The position numbers were made by a program, and so were the translations under genes. A stretch of 64,000 bases of DNA from Lachnospiraceae bacterium (GTDB lineage: Bacteria > Bacillota > Clostridia > Lachnospirales > Lachnospiraceae), in assembly GCA_017396555.1 (NCBI GenBank), contig JAFQLS010000024.1, positions 52,804 to 116,803 of the forward strand, read 5' to 3'. Under the pieces are notes generated by a model. It was not told the DNA's origin and made no database searches. It worked only from the letters and a program-made list of their open reading frames with translations. Position 1 is the stretch's first letter. Each line of letters starts with the position of its first letter. Positions 43,368-51,983 of this stretch are shown in pieces.

Positions 43368-46132
43368 TACAGAAGAACAGAGAAATAATTGAACAGATTG
43401 AACTGGCAGTGAGGAACTTTAGAAAACAGAATTATTTTGATGGAAACCTCCAAATTAAAAAGGTGTATAAACCATTTGAGGAAATCCTAGAAACAATTAT
43501 CATTAACAAGGATGTTTTTAATCAGGAGGAAGAGGTTGTTAATGAGGATGATTGGCAGGGAGTGATAGCTGAAACGCTTCGGGCGCAGGAAAATGGAGAT
43601 TACATATTACTCGCAGACCTGCTTGAGATTAACTGGTTGCAAAGACTTCATAAGATACAGATGTGTCTTATTATGATGTTAACAGATGGAACCGGTATAG
43701 TTGCAGATTGTGAAAACGGAAATAAGAAATATGTCGTGGAATATACAACGGATGGTTCTTATACACTTAAGGTGTGTGAAGGGGATAAAGAGTTTTATAT
43801 GCATAGCAATAACAGTCCTTTTTCAGAAGGTTTGTTATATGCAGACCAGTATATTTCTACAGATGCAAATGATTATATAGTATTTGGTATGGGACTTGGA
43901 TATCATATTAAGGCGCTTGCATTGGCGGCACCTGAGGCGGATATTACTGTATTTGAAAGTGATGAGGCAGTGATGCGACTGGCGGATGAATTTGGTGCAA
44001 TAGACCTTAGTATGCAGGAATTCAAAAATGTTCATATAACAGAAGATTATAACTTTTCTAAGCTTAGAGAAACACTTGTAAGAATTGATTCAAATACAGA
44101 TTTTCTTGTACATATTCCTTCGCTTAACAATATTTCAAATCAGAATGTTAAGGAAAAGATTGAAGAGTATTTTATGAATATTAATTCTTCTAAGAATCAG
44201 AGAAAATATCTTGATTACAACTTTAGAAGCAATATTTCAAGAGATGATGAAAATGTTGATGTGCTTAAGGGTGAATTTGAAGGTAAAACAGCGATGCTTG
44301 TTGCCAGAGGCCCTTCGCTCAATGAGGATTTGGCAGGAATTAAGAGAATCAGAGAAGACGTTGTTATAGTGGCAGTATATTCTGTGGCAGATTTACTTCT
44401 TAAGAATGATATAGTTCCTGATTATATAGTAATGAGTGATGCACAAACAAAAATAGGTGGAGAGGTTAGAAATCCCAAAATTAACGAAATTCCACTGATA
44501 TATGTATCGACATCAGCTTCTAATGTGGTAGGGTCACATAAGGGTAAAAAATACATTTTATATCAGGAAGGATATGATAAGGCTGTGGAAATTGCTGAGC
44601 AGGAAAATCATATGCTGTTCAGTACAGGGGGCTCTGTATCTACGGTAATTGTTGATATGTGCATTAGATTTGGATGTGAGAGACTTATTTGTGTGGGACT
44701 TGATCTTGCTCTTACGGGTGGAAATACTCATGCTGCAGGAACAAGAGGTAATATGCATATTAACGAGGAAAGTGGACTTAGAACGGTTATGGATGTTAAT
44801 GGCAATCCTGTATCTACCAGAAAAAATCTCGATATTTATAGAAAATGGATAGAAAGAAGAATTGAGGATGTGGAAGGAATAGAATTTATAAATGCATCAA
44901 GTGGAGCATTTATAAAGGGAATGAAGCATCAGAAAATAGGAAGAATAGGAAATATTCTTGTGTACTACGGAGCATCTTCGTATAAGTCTATACTCACATT
45001 TGCTCAGGAGCTTGTAAATGCATGGGAAGAAATGGGTTACAATGTCGTAGCGGTTAATGCAAGAGATAAGGAGGCGGAAAGAAACCTTCTTAACGCAGGG
45101 CAGAATAAATATGATTTTATTTTTTCTATGAATGGTATCCTTGCAAATACTACCTATGATGATGGAAGGTTTGTGCAGAATGATTTTGATGCACCATTTA
45201 TGGCGTACATGGTTGACCATCCTTTGTATATGGCTGACAGAATTAGTAGCAGGCTTGATAATTTTCATGCATTATTAATTGACGAAAATCATGTTGATTA
45301 TGTGAAGAAATTTTATCCTAATGTAACCAGTGCAAGAATGGTGCCTCATGGTGGTATAGGTGTTGCTGAAAGTCAGATTGTGCCATTTTCAGAAAGAAAG
45401 ATAGATGTTATATTCTCAGGCTCTTATGAAAATCCTGATGATATTCTTGAAGAGGTTAAGGCACTTCCTCAGGTTGCGCAGGTAATAGTTATGAATATTA
45501 TTGAACAAATGATAAATGACCATAGCATTACTGTTGAAAAGGGACTTGATAATTTTCTTGAAAAAGGAAATATTTCGCTTACGGAAGATGAATACAAATC
45601 TTATATGGAGCTTACTGCGTATGCAGACAGATATGTTAGAGCGTTGTATAGAAATCTTGTAGTTATGGCACTTGTTAAAAATGGTATAAGAATATACGTA
45701 TTTGGTAGTGGCTGGAATAAATTTAATTGTGATGAGGCAGGTCATATTATTGCTGGTGGTTCCATTGATCCGGCAAGATGTACAGAGCTTATGGCACATT
45801 CAAAGATAGTTTTAAATGTTATGCCTTGGGTTAAGAGAGGTAGTCACGAAAGAGTATTTAACGCAATGATGAATGGAGCGGTATGTCTTACTGATTCAAG
45901 TGAATATTTGGAAAATGAATTTACAGATGGTGAAAATATAGCGTTTTATTCTATAAGTGATTTAACAGGTCTTGTTAAGAGGGTTAAGTATCTTCTTAAA
46001 AATGATGAGGAAGCAGAAAAAATCGCAATGAACGGATATAAGATAGCAAGGGAAAGACATTCTTGGAAATGCCGTGCTAAAGAGATAGCGAAGCTAGCAA
46101 ATGAGATAACAGGAAAGGAAGATATATTATAA
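43355..46132 (+). CDS. DUF115 (Maf-like) and CgeB-like glycosyltransferase fusion
   Basis: A 925-residue two-part protein. Residues about 140-500 are a DUF115/Maf region with YIVFGMGLGYHIKALAL, AMLVARGPSLNED near 317 and STGGSVSTVIVDMCIRFG near 422, then ICVGLDLALTGG. Residues about 530-920 are a GT-B domain of the CgeB/spore-maturation type with AYMVDHPLYM, MVPHGG and GSHERVFNAMMNG near 828. It may both attach the nonulosonic acid to flagellin and extend the glycan. It sits between pseG and pseC, overlapping both, which ties it to pseudaminic acid. Confidence 0.83.
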   Translation: MQSLVQKNREIIEQIELAVRNFRKQNYFDGNLQIKKVYKPFEEILETIIINKDVFNQEEEVVNEDDWQGVIAETLRAQENGDYILLADLLEINWLQRLHKIQMCLIMMLTDGTGIVADCENGNKKYVVEYTTDGSYTLKVCEGDKEFYMHSNNSPFSEGLLYADQYISTDANDYIVFGMGLGYHIKALALAAPEADITVFESDEAVMRLADEFGAIDLSMQEFKNVHITEDYNFSKLRETLVRIDSNTDFLVHIPSLNNISNQNVKEKIEEYFMNINSSKNQRKYLDYNFRSNISRDDENVDVLKGEFEGKTAMLVARGPSLNEDLAGIKRIREDVVIVAVYSVADLLLKNDIVPDYIVMSDAQTKIGGEVRNPKINEIPLIYVSTSASNVVGSHKGKKYILYQEGYDKAVEIAEQENHMLFSTGGSVSTVIVDMCIRFGCERLICVGLDLALTGGNTHAAGTRGNMHINEESGLRTVMDVNGNPVSTRKNLDIYRKWIERRIEDVEGIEFINASSGAFIKGMKHQKIGRIGNILVYYGASSYKSILTFAQELVNAWEEMGYNVVAVNARDKEAERNLLNAGQNKYDFIFSMNGILANTTYDDGRFVQNDFDAPFMAYMVDHPLYMADRISSRLDNFHALLIDENHVDYVKKFYPNVTSARMVPHGGIGVAESQIVPFSERKIDVIFSGSYENPDDILEEVKALPQVAQVIVMNIIEQMINDHSITVEKGLDNFLEKGNISLTEDEYKSYMELTAYADRYVRALYRNLVVMALVKNGIRIYVFGSGWNKFNCDEAGHIIAGGSIDPARCTELMAHSKIVLNVMPWVKRGSHERVFNAMMNGAVCLTDSSEYLENEFTDGENIAFYSISDLTGLVKRVKYLLKNDEEAEKIAMNGYKIARERHSWKCRAKEIAKLANEITGKEDIL

Positions 46133-47268
46133 TGTATATTCCATATGGCAGACAATGTATAAGTGAAGAAGATATTCAGGCTGTAGTAGATACACTTCGT
46201 TCAGACTATTTAACAACAGGCCCGAAGATAAGTGAATTTGAAAAGGTGGTTGCCGGGTATACAGGTGCAAAGTATGCCGTTGCCGTATCTAATGGCACTG
46301 CGGCATTGCATATTGCTTGTATGGCGGCAGGTATTGGAAAAGGAGATGAAGTAATAACATCGCCTATTACTTTTGTAGCATCTGCAAATTGTGCATTTTA
46401 TTGTGGTGCGACCCCTGTATTTGCTGATATTGATATTAATACTTATAATATTTCTCCTGAGTCGATTGAAAAATGTATTACCGATAAAACTAGAGCTATT
46501 GTTGCAGTGCATTTTTCAGGTCAGCCATGTGAGATGGATAAGATAAGAGAAATAGCTGACAGACATAATCTTATAGTAATTGAAGACGCAGCACATGCGT
46601 TGGGTGCAGATTACAAGGGAAATAAAATTGGTTCTATATCAGATATGACCACATTTAGCTTTCATCCGGTGAAACATATCACAACAGCAGAGGGTGGGAT
46701 GGTTACAACTGATAATAAAGAATTGTATGAAAAACTTCTATTATATAGAACACATGGAATAACAAGAAATCCTGATATGCTTAGTAAAAAGGATGGGGCG
46801 TGGTATTATGAGCAAACTGATTTGGGCTACAATTATCGCATAACAGATGTTCAATGTGCTCTTGGAATATCACAGATGAAACGTCTTGACAAGTTTGTGG
46901 AAAAGAGAAGAGAACTTGTTAACAGATATAATGAAGCATTTGCCGAGGTGGATGAAATTGTTACACCTTACCAGCTTGAAGGGTGTAACAATAGTTATCA
47001 TTTATATGTTATAAGATTTAAGACAAAAGACAGAAAAATAGTCTTCGACAAATTAAGAGAAGTGGGAATTGGTGTTAATGTACATTACATACCTGTACAT
47101 ACTCAGCCGTATTATGTTGAATATTATAAGAAAAATGGATTGTTGCAACCGGAGTGCCCCAATGCCATTGAATATTATAATACAGCAATAAGCCTTCCGT
47201 TGTATCCGGAGCTTAGTTATGAGCAGCAGGATTATGTTATAGAGAAGGTACTGGAATTAATGAGTTAA
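46132..47268 (+). CDS. pseC: UDP-4-keto sugar aminotransferase PseC
   Basis: A 378-residue PLP aminotransferase. It starts IPYGRQCISEEDI and has LRSDYLTTGPKI, the PseC-typical VSNGTAALHIACMAAGIGKG, and the Schiff-base lysine in SFHPVKHITTAEGG. PseC converts the PseB product's C5 epimer to the 4-amino sugar. Its ATG overlaps the previous stop by one base (TAATG). It is the last gene of the operon, so pathway order is not gene order. No strong terminator follows; a 7-pair hairpin AATAGAA/TTCTATT lies at 47270-47297. Confidence 0.92.
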   Translation: MYIPYGRQCISEEDIQAVVDTLRSDYLTTGPKISEFEKVVAGYTGAKYAVAVSNGTAALHIACMAAGIGKGDEVITSPITFVASANCAFYCGATPVFADIDINTYNISPESIEKCITDKTRAIVAVHFSGQPCEMDKIREIADRHNLIVIEDAAHALGADYKGNKIGSISDMTTFSFHPVKHITTAEGGMVTTDNKELYEKLLLYRTHGITRNPDMLSKKDGAWYYEQTDLGYNYRITDVQCALGISQMKRLDKFVEKRRELVNRYNEAFAEVDEIVTPYQLEGCNNSYHLYVIRFKTKDRKIVFDKLREVGIGVNVHYIPVHTQPYYVEYYKKNGLLQPECPNAIEYYNTAISLPLYPELSYEQQDYVIEKVLELMS

Positions 47269-47486
47269 AAATAGAACATTATCAATTAGATTCTATTCAA
47301 CCAAAATTGTTGTTGATATATATTAGTAAAAAGAAAGAATAAATATAATCAAATATAAATTTAGGAATGATGTAAAATTTTAATTTATAGGCAAAATAAA
47401 TGAAGATATGGTTTTGGAAAAATGTATCCTTTAAGAGACTACTTAATAATATGTATACACAACGATATATGTAATACATAAATTAC

Positions 47487-48773
47487 CTATACATATCCAT
47501 TATACATCATTCCTGTATATATTGAAGTTACATAAGGATTAGCATATTGTCTTACAGGATTTGGATAAGATATCAAAGTCTTATTTACAAAATTCATAGG
47601 GTCTATGGAAATATGGTTTGCTTTGTTAAGAATATTATCTTTGAAATCAGCAAGGCTTCTGTATATACTCTCGATTCCGTCTTCCTCGGCAGCCTGTGAC
47701 ATAACGGCTTTGTCGATTGACAAATATCCGTCATCATTAATCTTAATACCACATGATTCCAATTCGCTACGATTACGTTTGATAATTGATTGGATTTCGT
47801 TAGCTAATTTATTTGATTCATAAGAATTATCTTTATCTTTAACTAATGCAAGTATATTGTTATATCCATCGGTTAATTCAGAAGTAGAATCTATAAGAGT
47901 CTCCACATCCTGTTTGAATGAAATATGAACAGGATCGTCTTCAAAGCTGGTAACATCCTTTAAGGTGATTTCAAATTCCTTGTTAACCGTAAATGTATTG
48001 GTTGAAGAGGTTTCGTCAAGTCCGTTTATATTGAAGGAAGCATTTTCAGGCATATTAGTTATATTATCAAGCCCAAAATATTTGATTAACTTTTGTGAAC
48101 TTTCGTCTTTGCCAGGTGAAATAGTAAATGTCTCGCCGGTAAATTCCACAACACCGGTAGCTTGAGAACGTATTTCAAGAGCCTTGTTACCGGATGGAGA
48201 ACCGATTATATTCGCATCTACGCCAATGCCGGAACGATTAAACAGTCTTGCTATTTTCTTCTGGATATCTGTATTAGTATCTTCTTTATTAATATTAAAC
48301 TGAAATTCATAAGTGTTAGATGCTATACGCATATCAAATGTATAGCTTCCGGCAGGCAATTTACATACAGTATCGGGTAAATACTCGCCGGTATTGATTT
48401 GTGGAGAGGCAAGTTTATTAACTTTAATCTCAAGTGCAGGAGTTGAAGGTTCCTCATTGTCGCTGATATATTTGACATCTAATACATCTTCGTTGTCACT
48501 GGCAGCAATTTTTCTGCCATATATACCATTCTGATCGATAGAAGAATTAAATGCAGCAACAACGTTCTTCAAATCTCTTGCAGTTTCTTTTAAATCAATA
48601 GCACGTTTATGTACCTCTTCGGTGTTATCAATAAAATAAAGAGGAGACTTTTTACTTATATTAACGATGTTATTATAAATGTCTTTTAAATCGCTCTTTT
48701 TATGCGAATCATATTTGGTCAATTGCTTGCCGGCATATGTAGACAAATAATAATTATAAACACTATTAATCAT
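47487..48773 (-). CDS. FliD-like flagellar protein, divergent paralogue
   Basis: A 428-residue protein resembling the FliD family: an N-terminal helix (MINSVYNYYL), Rossmann-free beta-rich middle with LEIKVNKLASPQIN and a C-terminal helix-rich part with LTDGYNNILALVKDK, as FliD has LITEYNTLVNEM. It lacks FliD's opening GLVSGLDTD. It may be a second cap, a hook-filament accessory, or a FliD remnant repurposed. AAGGAGGTG on the minus strand precedes the ATG at 48773. It is convergent to pseC and transcribed away from rpmG, with its own sigma-A promoter. Confidence 0.68.
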   Translation of the reverse strand: MINSVYNYYLSTYAGKQLTKYDSHKKSDLKDIYNNIVNISKKSPLYFIDNTEEVHKRAIDLKETARDLKNVVAAFNSSIDQNGIYGRKIAASDNEDVLDVKYISDNEEPSTPALEIKVNKLASPQINTGEYLPDTVCKLPAGSYTFDMRIASNTYEFQFNINKEDTNTDIQKKIARLFNRSGIGVDANIIGSPSGNKALEIRSQATGVVEFTGETFTISPGKDESSQKLIKYFGLDNITNMPENASFNINGLDETSSTNTFTVNKEFEITLKDVTSFEDDPVHISFKQDVETLIDSTSELTDGYNNILALVKDKDNSYESNKLANEIQSIIKRNRSELESCGIKINDDGYLSIDKAVMSQAAEEDGIESIYRSLADFKDNILNKANHISIDPMNFVNKTLISYPNPVRQYANPYVTSIYTGMMYNGYV

Positions 48774-48816
48774 AAAAAGCACCTCCTTGTGCATGAATTT
48801 CCACTATTCCAATTTA

Positions 48817-48845
48817 ATTATATAATATATAAAAAGCAGTTGCAA
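48817..48845 (-). promoter_or_regulatory. Sigma-A promoter for the - strand FliD-like gene
   Basis: On the - strand TTGCAA (48840-48845), a 17-base spacer and TATAAT (48817-48822), 44 bases before the ATG. It is not a sigma-D promoter, so this gene is not in the late flagellar class by that measure. Confidence 0.75.
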
Positions 48846-48932
48846 GAGAATTGGAAAAATTTTTTGATATTTTGAATATAATACTACATAAATATATGAA
48901 GGGAAAACTTGCATTGACTGGCAAAAAAACTG

Positions 48933-48962
48933 TTGACGCACGCCTTGGAAGTGTGTTATAGT
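48933..48962 (+). promoter_or_regulatory. Sigma-A promoter of rpmG-secE-nusG-rplK-rplA
   Basis: TTGACG at 48933-48938, an 18-base spacer and TATAGT at 48957-48962. The leader of about 85 bases contains an 8-pair hairpin (TTTTGCTC/GGGCAAAA, 48990-49012) after a T-run. Nothing else is seen in the intergenic space. Confidence 0.7.
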
Positions 48963-49050
48963 ATATGGGCGATGGAAGAAGTCTTTTTTTTTTGCTCTAA
49001 TTTTGGGCAAAACAAAAGAAGCGTAATACTAAAAACTGGAGGTGGAAGTT

Positions 49051-49200
49051 GTGCGCGTTAAGATAACATTGGCATGTACAGAGTGTAAGCAGCGTAACTA
49101 CAATATGACTAAAGAAAAAAGAAACCATCCTGATAGAATGGAAACAAAGAAGTATTGTAAGTTCTGTAAGGCTCACACATTACACAAAGAAACTAAGTAG
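49051..49200 (+). CDS. rpmG: Ribosomal protein L33 (zinc-binding form)
   Basis: A 49-residue protein starting at GTG, with CTGGAGG before it. It begins [12 protein letters not shown] and has a second pair KYCKFC, the four-cysteine zinc ribbon of the C+ form of L33, and ends in HKETK. It is a component of the 50S subunit. The position directly before secE-nusG is conserved in Firmicutes. Confidence 0.95.
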   Translation: MRVKITLACTECKQRNYNMTKEKRNHPDRMETKKYCKFCKAHTLHKETK

Positions 49201-49227
49201 TCTTGTCATTAAGGAAAAGAGGTAACT

Positions 49228-49419
49228 ATGGGAGAAGCTAAAGTAAAGAAAAGTTATTTCAAGGGCCTCAAGGCTGAGTTCAAGAAGATTATCTGGCCTG
49301 ACAAAGCATCTGTTGGCAGACAGACAACAGCAGTACTTATCATTTCTGTATTATTAGGTGTGCTAATTAAGATATTGGATATATTTATTCAGTACGGTGT
49401 TGATTTCATAGCTAAATAA
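49228..49419 (+). CDS. secE: Preprotein translocase subunit SecE
   Basis: A 63-residue protein with the SecE amphipathic helix (LKAEFKKIIWPDKASV, residues about 10-25) and one C-terminal membrane segment (about residues 32-58). It clamps SecY in the Sec translocon. The short single-span form is typical of Gram-positives. The operon position between rpmG and nusG is standard. Confidence 0.95.
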   Translation: MGEAKVKKSYFKGLKAEFKKIIWPDKASVGRQTTAVLIISVLLGVLIKILDIFIQYGVDFIAK

Positions 49420-49437
49420 TAAGGAAAAGGTGAGAAT

Positions 49438-49953
49438 ATGTCAGAAGCAAATTGGTATGTAGTGCATACTTATTCGGGATATGAGAATAAGGTAAAGGCT
49501 AACATTGAGAAAACAATTGAAAACAGAAAGCTTCAAGATCAGATTTTAGAGGTAACTGTTCCAATGCAGGATGTTGTTGAGGTTAAGAACGGGGTTAAGA
49601 AACAGGCTCAGAAGAAGCTCTTCCCTGGATATGTACTTATCAACATGATTATGAATGATGACACATGGTATGTAGTTAGAAATACCAGAGGTGTAACAGG
49701 ATTCGTTGGACCAGGATCAAAGCCGGTTCCTTTGACCGAGGCTGAGATGAGACCACTTGGAATCAAAGTTGAAGAAATTGTTGTAGACTTCGATTTGGGT
49801 GATGCAGTGCTTGTAACAAACGGTGTATGGGAAAATACAGTTGGCGTGGTTAAGAGCATTAATCATGGAAAACAAATCGTTACTATCAACGTAGACATGT
49901 TTGGTCGTGAAACACCAGTAGAATTAAGTTTCACAGAAGTTAAAAAAATGTAA
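49438..49953 (+). CDS. nusG: Transcription termination/antitermination factor NusG
   Basis: A 171-residue NusG. The NGN domain starts NWYVVHTYSGYENKV and has KLFPGYVLINM and NTRGVTGFVG; the C-terminal KOW domain has GDAVLVTNGVWENTVGVV. It binds RNA polymerase next to the clamp and modulates pausing and Rho. It starts 18 bases after secE. Confidence 0.97.
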   Translation: MSEANWYVVHTYSGYENKVKANIEKTIENRKLQDQILEVTVPMQDVVEVKNGVKKQAQKKLFPGYVLINMIMNDDTWYVVRNTRGVTGFVGPGSKPVPLTEAEMRPLGIKVEEIVVDFDLGDAVLVTNGVWENTVGVVKSINHGKQIVTINVDMFGRETPVELSFTEVKKM

Positions 49954-49981
49954 CACATTTATATGTCTGTTTTGACAGACA

Positions 49982-50007
49982 GTGGGAGGGATTCCCGATA
50001 ATACCAC
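49982..50007 (+). promoter_or_regulatory. L1-binding translational operator before rplK
   Basis: GTGGGAG at 49982 and AATACCAC ending at 50007 enclose a short GGGA-TTCCC hairpin. These two strings are the paired core of the L1 binding site in 23S rRNA (helices 76-77). L1 represses its own operon by binding such a mimic. It lies just before the rplK ribosome site. A second copy precedes rplA. Confidence 0.75.
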
Positions 50008-50027
50008 AATTTTAGGAGGTGCCTATC

Positions 50028-50453
50028 ATGGCAAAGAAAGTAGAAGGATACATTAAATTACAGATCGAAGCCGGAAAAGCTACACCAGCTCCACCGGTTG
50101 GACCAGCACTTGGTCAGCACGGTGTAAATATCGTGCAGTTTACAAAGGAGTTTAACGCAAGAACAGCTGATCAGATGGGAACAGTTATCCCTGTTGTAAT
50201 CACAGTTTATGCTGATAAGAGCTTTAGCTTTATCACAAAAACTCCACCAGCAGCAGTATTATTAAAGAAGGCTTGTAACATCAAATCAGGTTCAGGCGTT
50301 CCTAATAAGACAAAAGTTGCAACTATTACAAGAGCAGAAGTACAGAAAATTGCTGAACTCAAGATGCCGGATTTAAATGCTGCTTCAATTGAAGCTGCAA
50401 CAAGTATGATAGCTGGTACAGCAAGAAGTATGGGTATCACAGTAGTAGATTAA
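50028..50453 (+). CDS. rplK: Ribosomal protein L11
   Basis: A 141-residue L11 with [20 protein letters not shown] at the start and the C-terminal RNA-binding part ending in SMGITVVD. It binds the GTPase centre of 23S rRNA. A GTG at 50019 overlaps the ribosome site AGGAGG; the ATG at 50028 is the true start. The SITK-type loop [12 protein letters not shown] is intact. Confidence 0.97.
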   Translation: MAKKVEGYIKLQIEAGKATPAPPVGPALGQHGVNIVQFTKEFNARTADQMGTVIPVVITVYADKSFSFITKTPPAAVLLKKACNIKSGSGVPNKTKVATITRAEVQKIAELKMPDLNAASIEAATSMIAGTARSMGITVVD

Positions 50454-50479
50454 TTTGTAAATTATTAAGATTATAAACA

Positions 50480-50506
50480 GTGGGAGGAGTCTTCCGCTAA
50501 TACCAC
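50480..50506 (+). promoter_or_regulatory. L1-binding translational operator before rplA
   Basis: GTGGGAG (50480-50486) and AATACCAC (50499-50506) with GGA-TCC pairing between them; the inner bases differ from the rplK copy yet keep pairing, which suggests selection for structure. It lies directly before the rplA ribosome site. Confidence 0.75.
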
Positions 50507-50521
50507 TAGGAGGTTTTTTAA

Positions 50522-51217
50522 ATGAAACGAGGAAAGAAATACGTAGAAGCAGCTAAGGCTATTGACCGTGCTACTTTATATGATGTTGCAGATGCTGTTG
50601 CATTAGTTAAGAAGACAGCAGTTGCTAAATTTGATGAAACTGTAGAAGTTCATATTAGAACAGGTTGTGACGGACGTCACGCTGATCAGCAGATCCGTGG
50701 TGCTGTTGTATTACCACACGGAACTGGTAAGAAAGTTAGAGTATTAGTATTCGCTAAGGGTGATAAGGTTGCTGAAGCAGAAGCAGCAGGAGCTGAATTC
50801 GTAGGTGGCGAAGAACTTATTCCAAAGATTCAGAACGAGAACTGGTTTGATTTCGACGTAGTAGTTGCTACACCGGATATGATGGGTGTTGTTGGTCGTA
50901 TCGGTCGTGTACTTGGACCAAAGGGCTTAATGCCAAACCCAAAGGCTGGAACAGTTACTATGGATGTTGCTAAGGCAGTTGCAGATATCAAAGCAGGTAA
51001 GATTGAATACAGACTTGATAAGACTAACATTATCCATGTGCCAATTGGAAAAGCTTCATTTACTGAAGAACAGTTAGCGGACAACTTCCAGACGCTTATC
51101 GATGCAATCAATAAGGCTAAGCCAGCTACATTAAAGGGTCAGTATTTAAAGAGTGCTACTATCTCATCTACAATGGGACCTGGTGTTAAGTTAAATGTAG
51201 GTAAATTAGCAAACTAA
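50522..51217 (+). CDS. rplA: Ribosomal protein L1
   Basis: A 231-residue L1 with [20 protein letters not shown] near residue 42 (the variant of the usual LGVDPRHADQ loop), [15 protein letters not shown] and the C-terminal [11 protein letters not shown]. It forms the mobile L1 stalk and, in many bacteria, represses its own message; two operator-like sequences stand upstream in this operon. The ATG follows AGGAGG. Confidence 0.97.
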   Translation: MKRGKKYVEAAKAIDRATLYDVADAVALVKKTAVAKFDETVEVHIRTGCDGRHADQQIRGAVVLPHGTGKKVRVLVFAKGDKVAEAEAAGAEFVGGEELIPKIQNENWFDFDVVVATPDMMGVVGRIGRVLGPKGLMPNPKAGTVTMDVAKAVADIKAGKIEYRLDKTNIIHVPIGKASFTEEQLADNFQTLIDAINKAKPATLKGQYLKSATISSTMGPGVKLNVGKLAN

Positions 51218-51226
51218 AAAAATTGG

Positions 51227-51256
51227 TTGACATCCAATATATAAATGTGCTAGAAT
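51227..51256 (+). promoter_or_regulatory. Sigma-A promoter of rplJ-rplL
   Basis: TTGACA at 51227-51232, an 18-base spacer and TAGAAT at 51251-51256. It lies a few bases after rplA stops and gives rplJL its own transcript. Confidence 0.8.
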
Positions 51257-51284
51257 GCACATTGTGTTAAAAATCGTATGTAAA

Positions 51285-51415
51285 TACGTAATGCCGAAGA
51301 CAGTAGGTGCGAAAGCGTAAATGTTATCCATGCCTACCGAGGATTCTTAAGATATATTTGATTATATGACTTAATAAGCCTCTCGTGTCTTCATGAGAGG
51401 CTTTCGGCATTTTAA
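51285..51415 (+). ncRNA. L10 leader (autoregulatory mRNA structure) with attenuator
   Basis: The 5' leader of rplJ holds TGCCGAAGACAGTAGGTG and CCTACCGAGG, the conserved L10-leader helix that binds L10(L7/L12)4. It ends in a strong stem AAGCCTCTC (51376-51384) with GAGAGGCTT (51395-51403), then TTTCGGCATTTT. TTCGGCA can also pair with the early TGCCGAA, so the leader can act as an attenuator or control translation. Ends are approximate. Confidence 0.88.
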
Positions 51416-51439
51416 TTATTATAAGGAGGCAGACAAATC

Positions 51440-51934
51440 ATGGCAAAAGTAGAAATTAAGAAACCAGTGGTTGATGAAATTTCAGAATTGCTTAACGATG
51501 CTAAGGCAGCTGTATTAGTTGATTATCGTGGACTTACAGTTGAACAGGATACTAACCTTCGTAAGCAGTTAAGAGAAGCCGGAGTAGTATACAAGGTATA
51601 CAAGAATACAATGGTTAACTTTGCTGTTCAGGGTACAGAATTCGAAGAATTGGCTAAGCATTTAGAAGGACCAACAGCTCTTGCAGTTTCTAAGGAAGAT
51701 GCATCAGCACCAGCGAGAATTTTACACAATTTCTCAAAAGATGCACCAGCACTTGAACTTAAGGCTGGAGTAGTTGAAGGAACTTACTATGATCAGGCAG
51801 GTATTCAGGTTATTGCAAACATACCTTCAAGAGAAGTACTTATTTCAAAGTTACTTGGAAGTATGCAGTCGCCTATTACAAACTTCGCTCGTGTTATTAA
51901 GCAGATTGCTGAGAAACAGGAAGAAGTTGCATAA
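51440..51934 (+). CDS. rplJ: Ribosomal protein L10
   Basis: A 164-residue L10. It has VLVDYRGLTVEQDTNLRKQL (rRNA-binding part), YKVYKNTM and a C-terminal helix (about residues 130-164) that binds L7/L12 dimers. It anchors the stalk. AAGGAGG precedes the ATG, and the autoregulatory leader lies upstream. Confidence 0.97.
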   Translation: MAKVEIKKPVVDEISELLNDAKAAVLVDYRGLTVEQDTNLRKQLREAGVVYKVYKNTMVNFAVQGTEFEELAKHLEGPTALAVSKEDASAPARILHNFSKDAPALELKAGVVEGTYYDQAGIQVIANIPSREVLISKLLGSMQSPITNFARVIKQIAEKQEEVA

Positions 51935-51983
51935 CATTAAGTATTGTTAATTAAGAAAATTATTTAAAATGGAGGAAATTAAA

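Noticed and set aside
47269-47486. Possible gene or RNA in the pseC to FliD-like gap
   Set aside because: Very AT-rich, only a 60-codon shadow frame and a weak 7-pair hairpin; nothing supports a gene.
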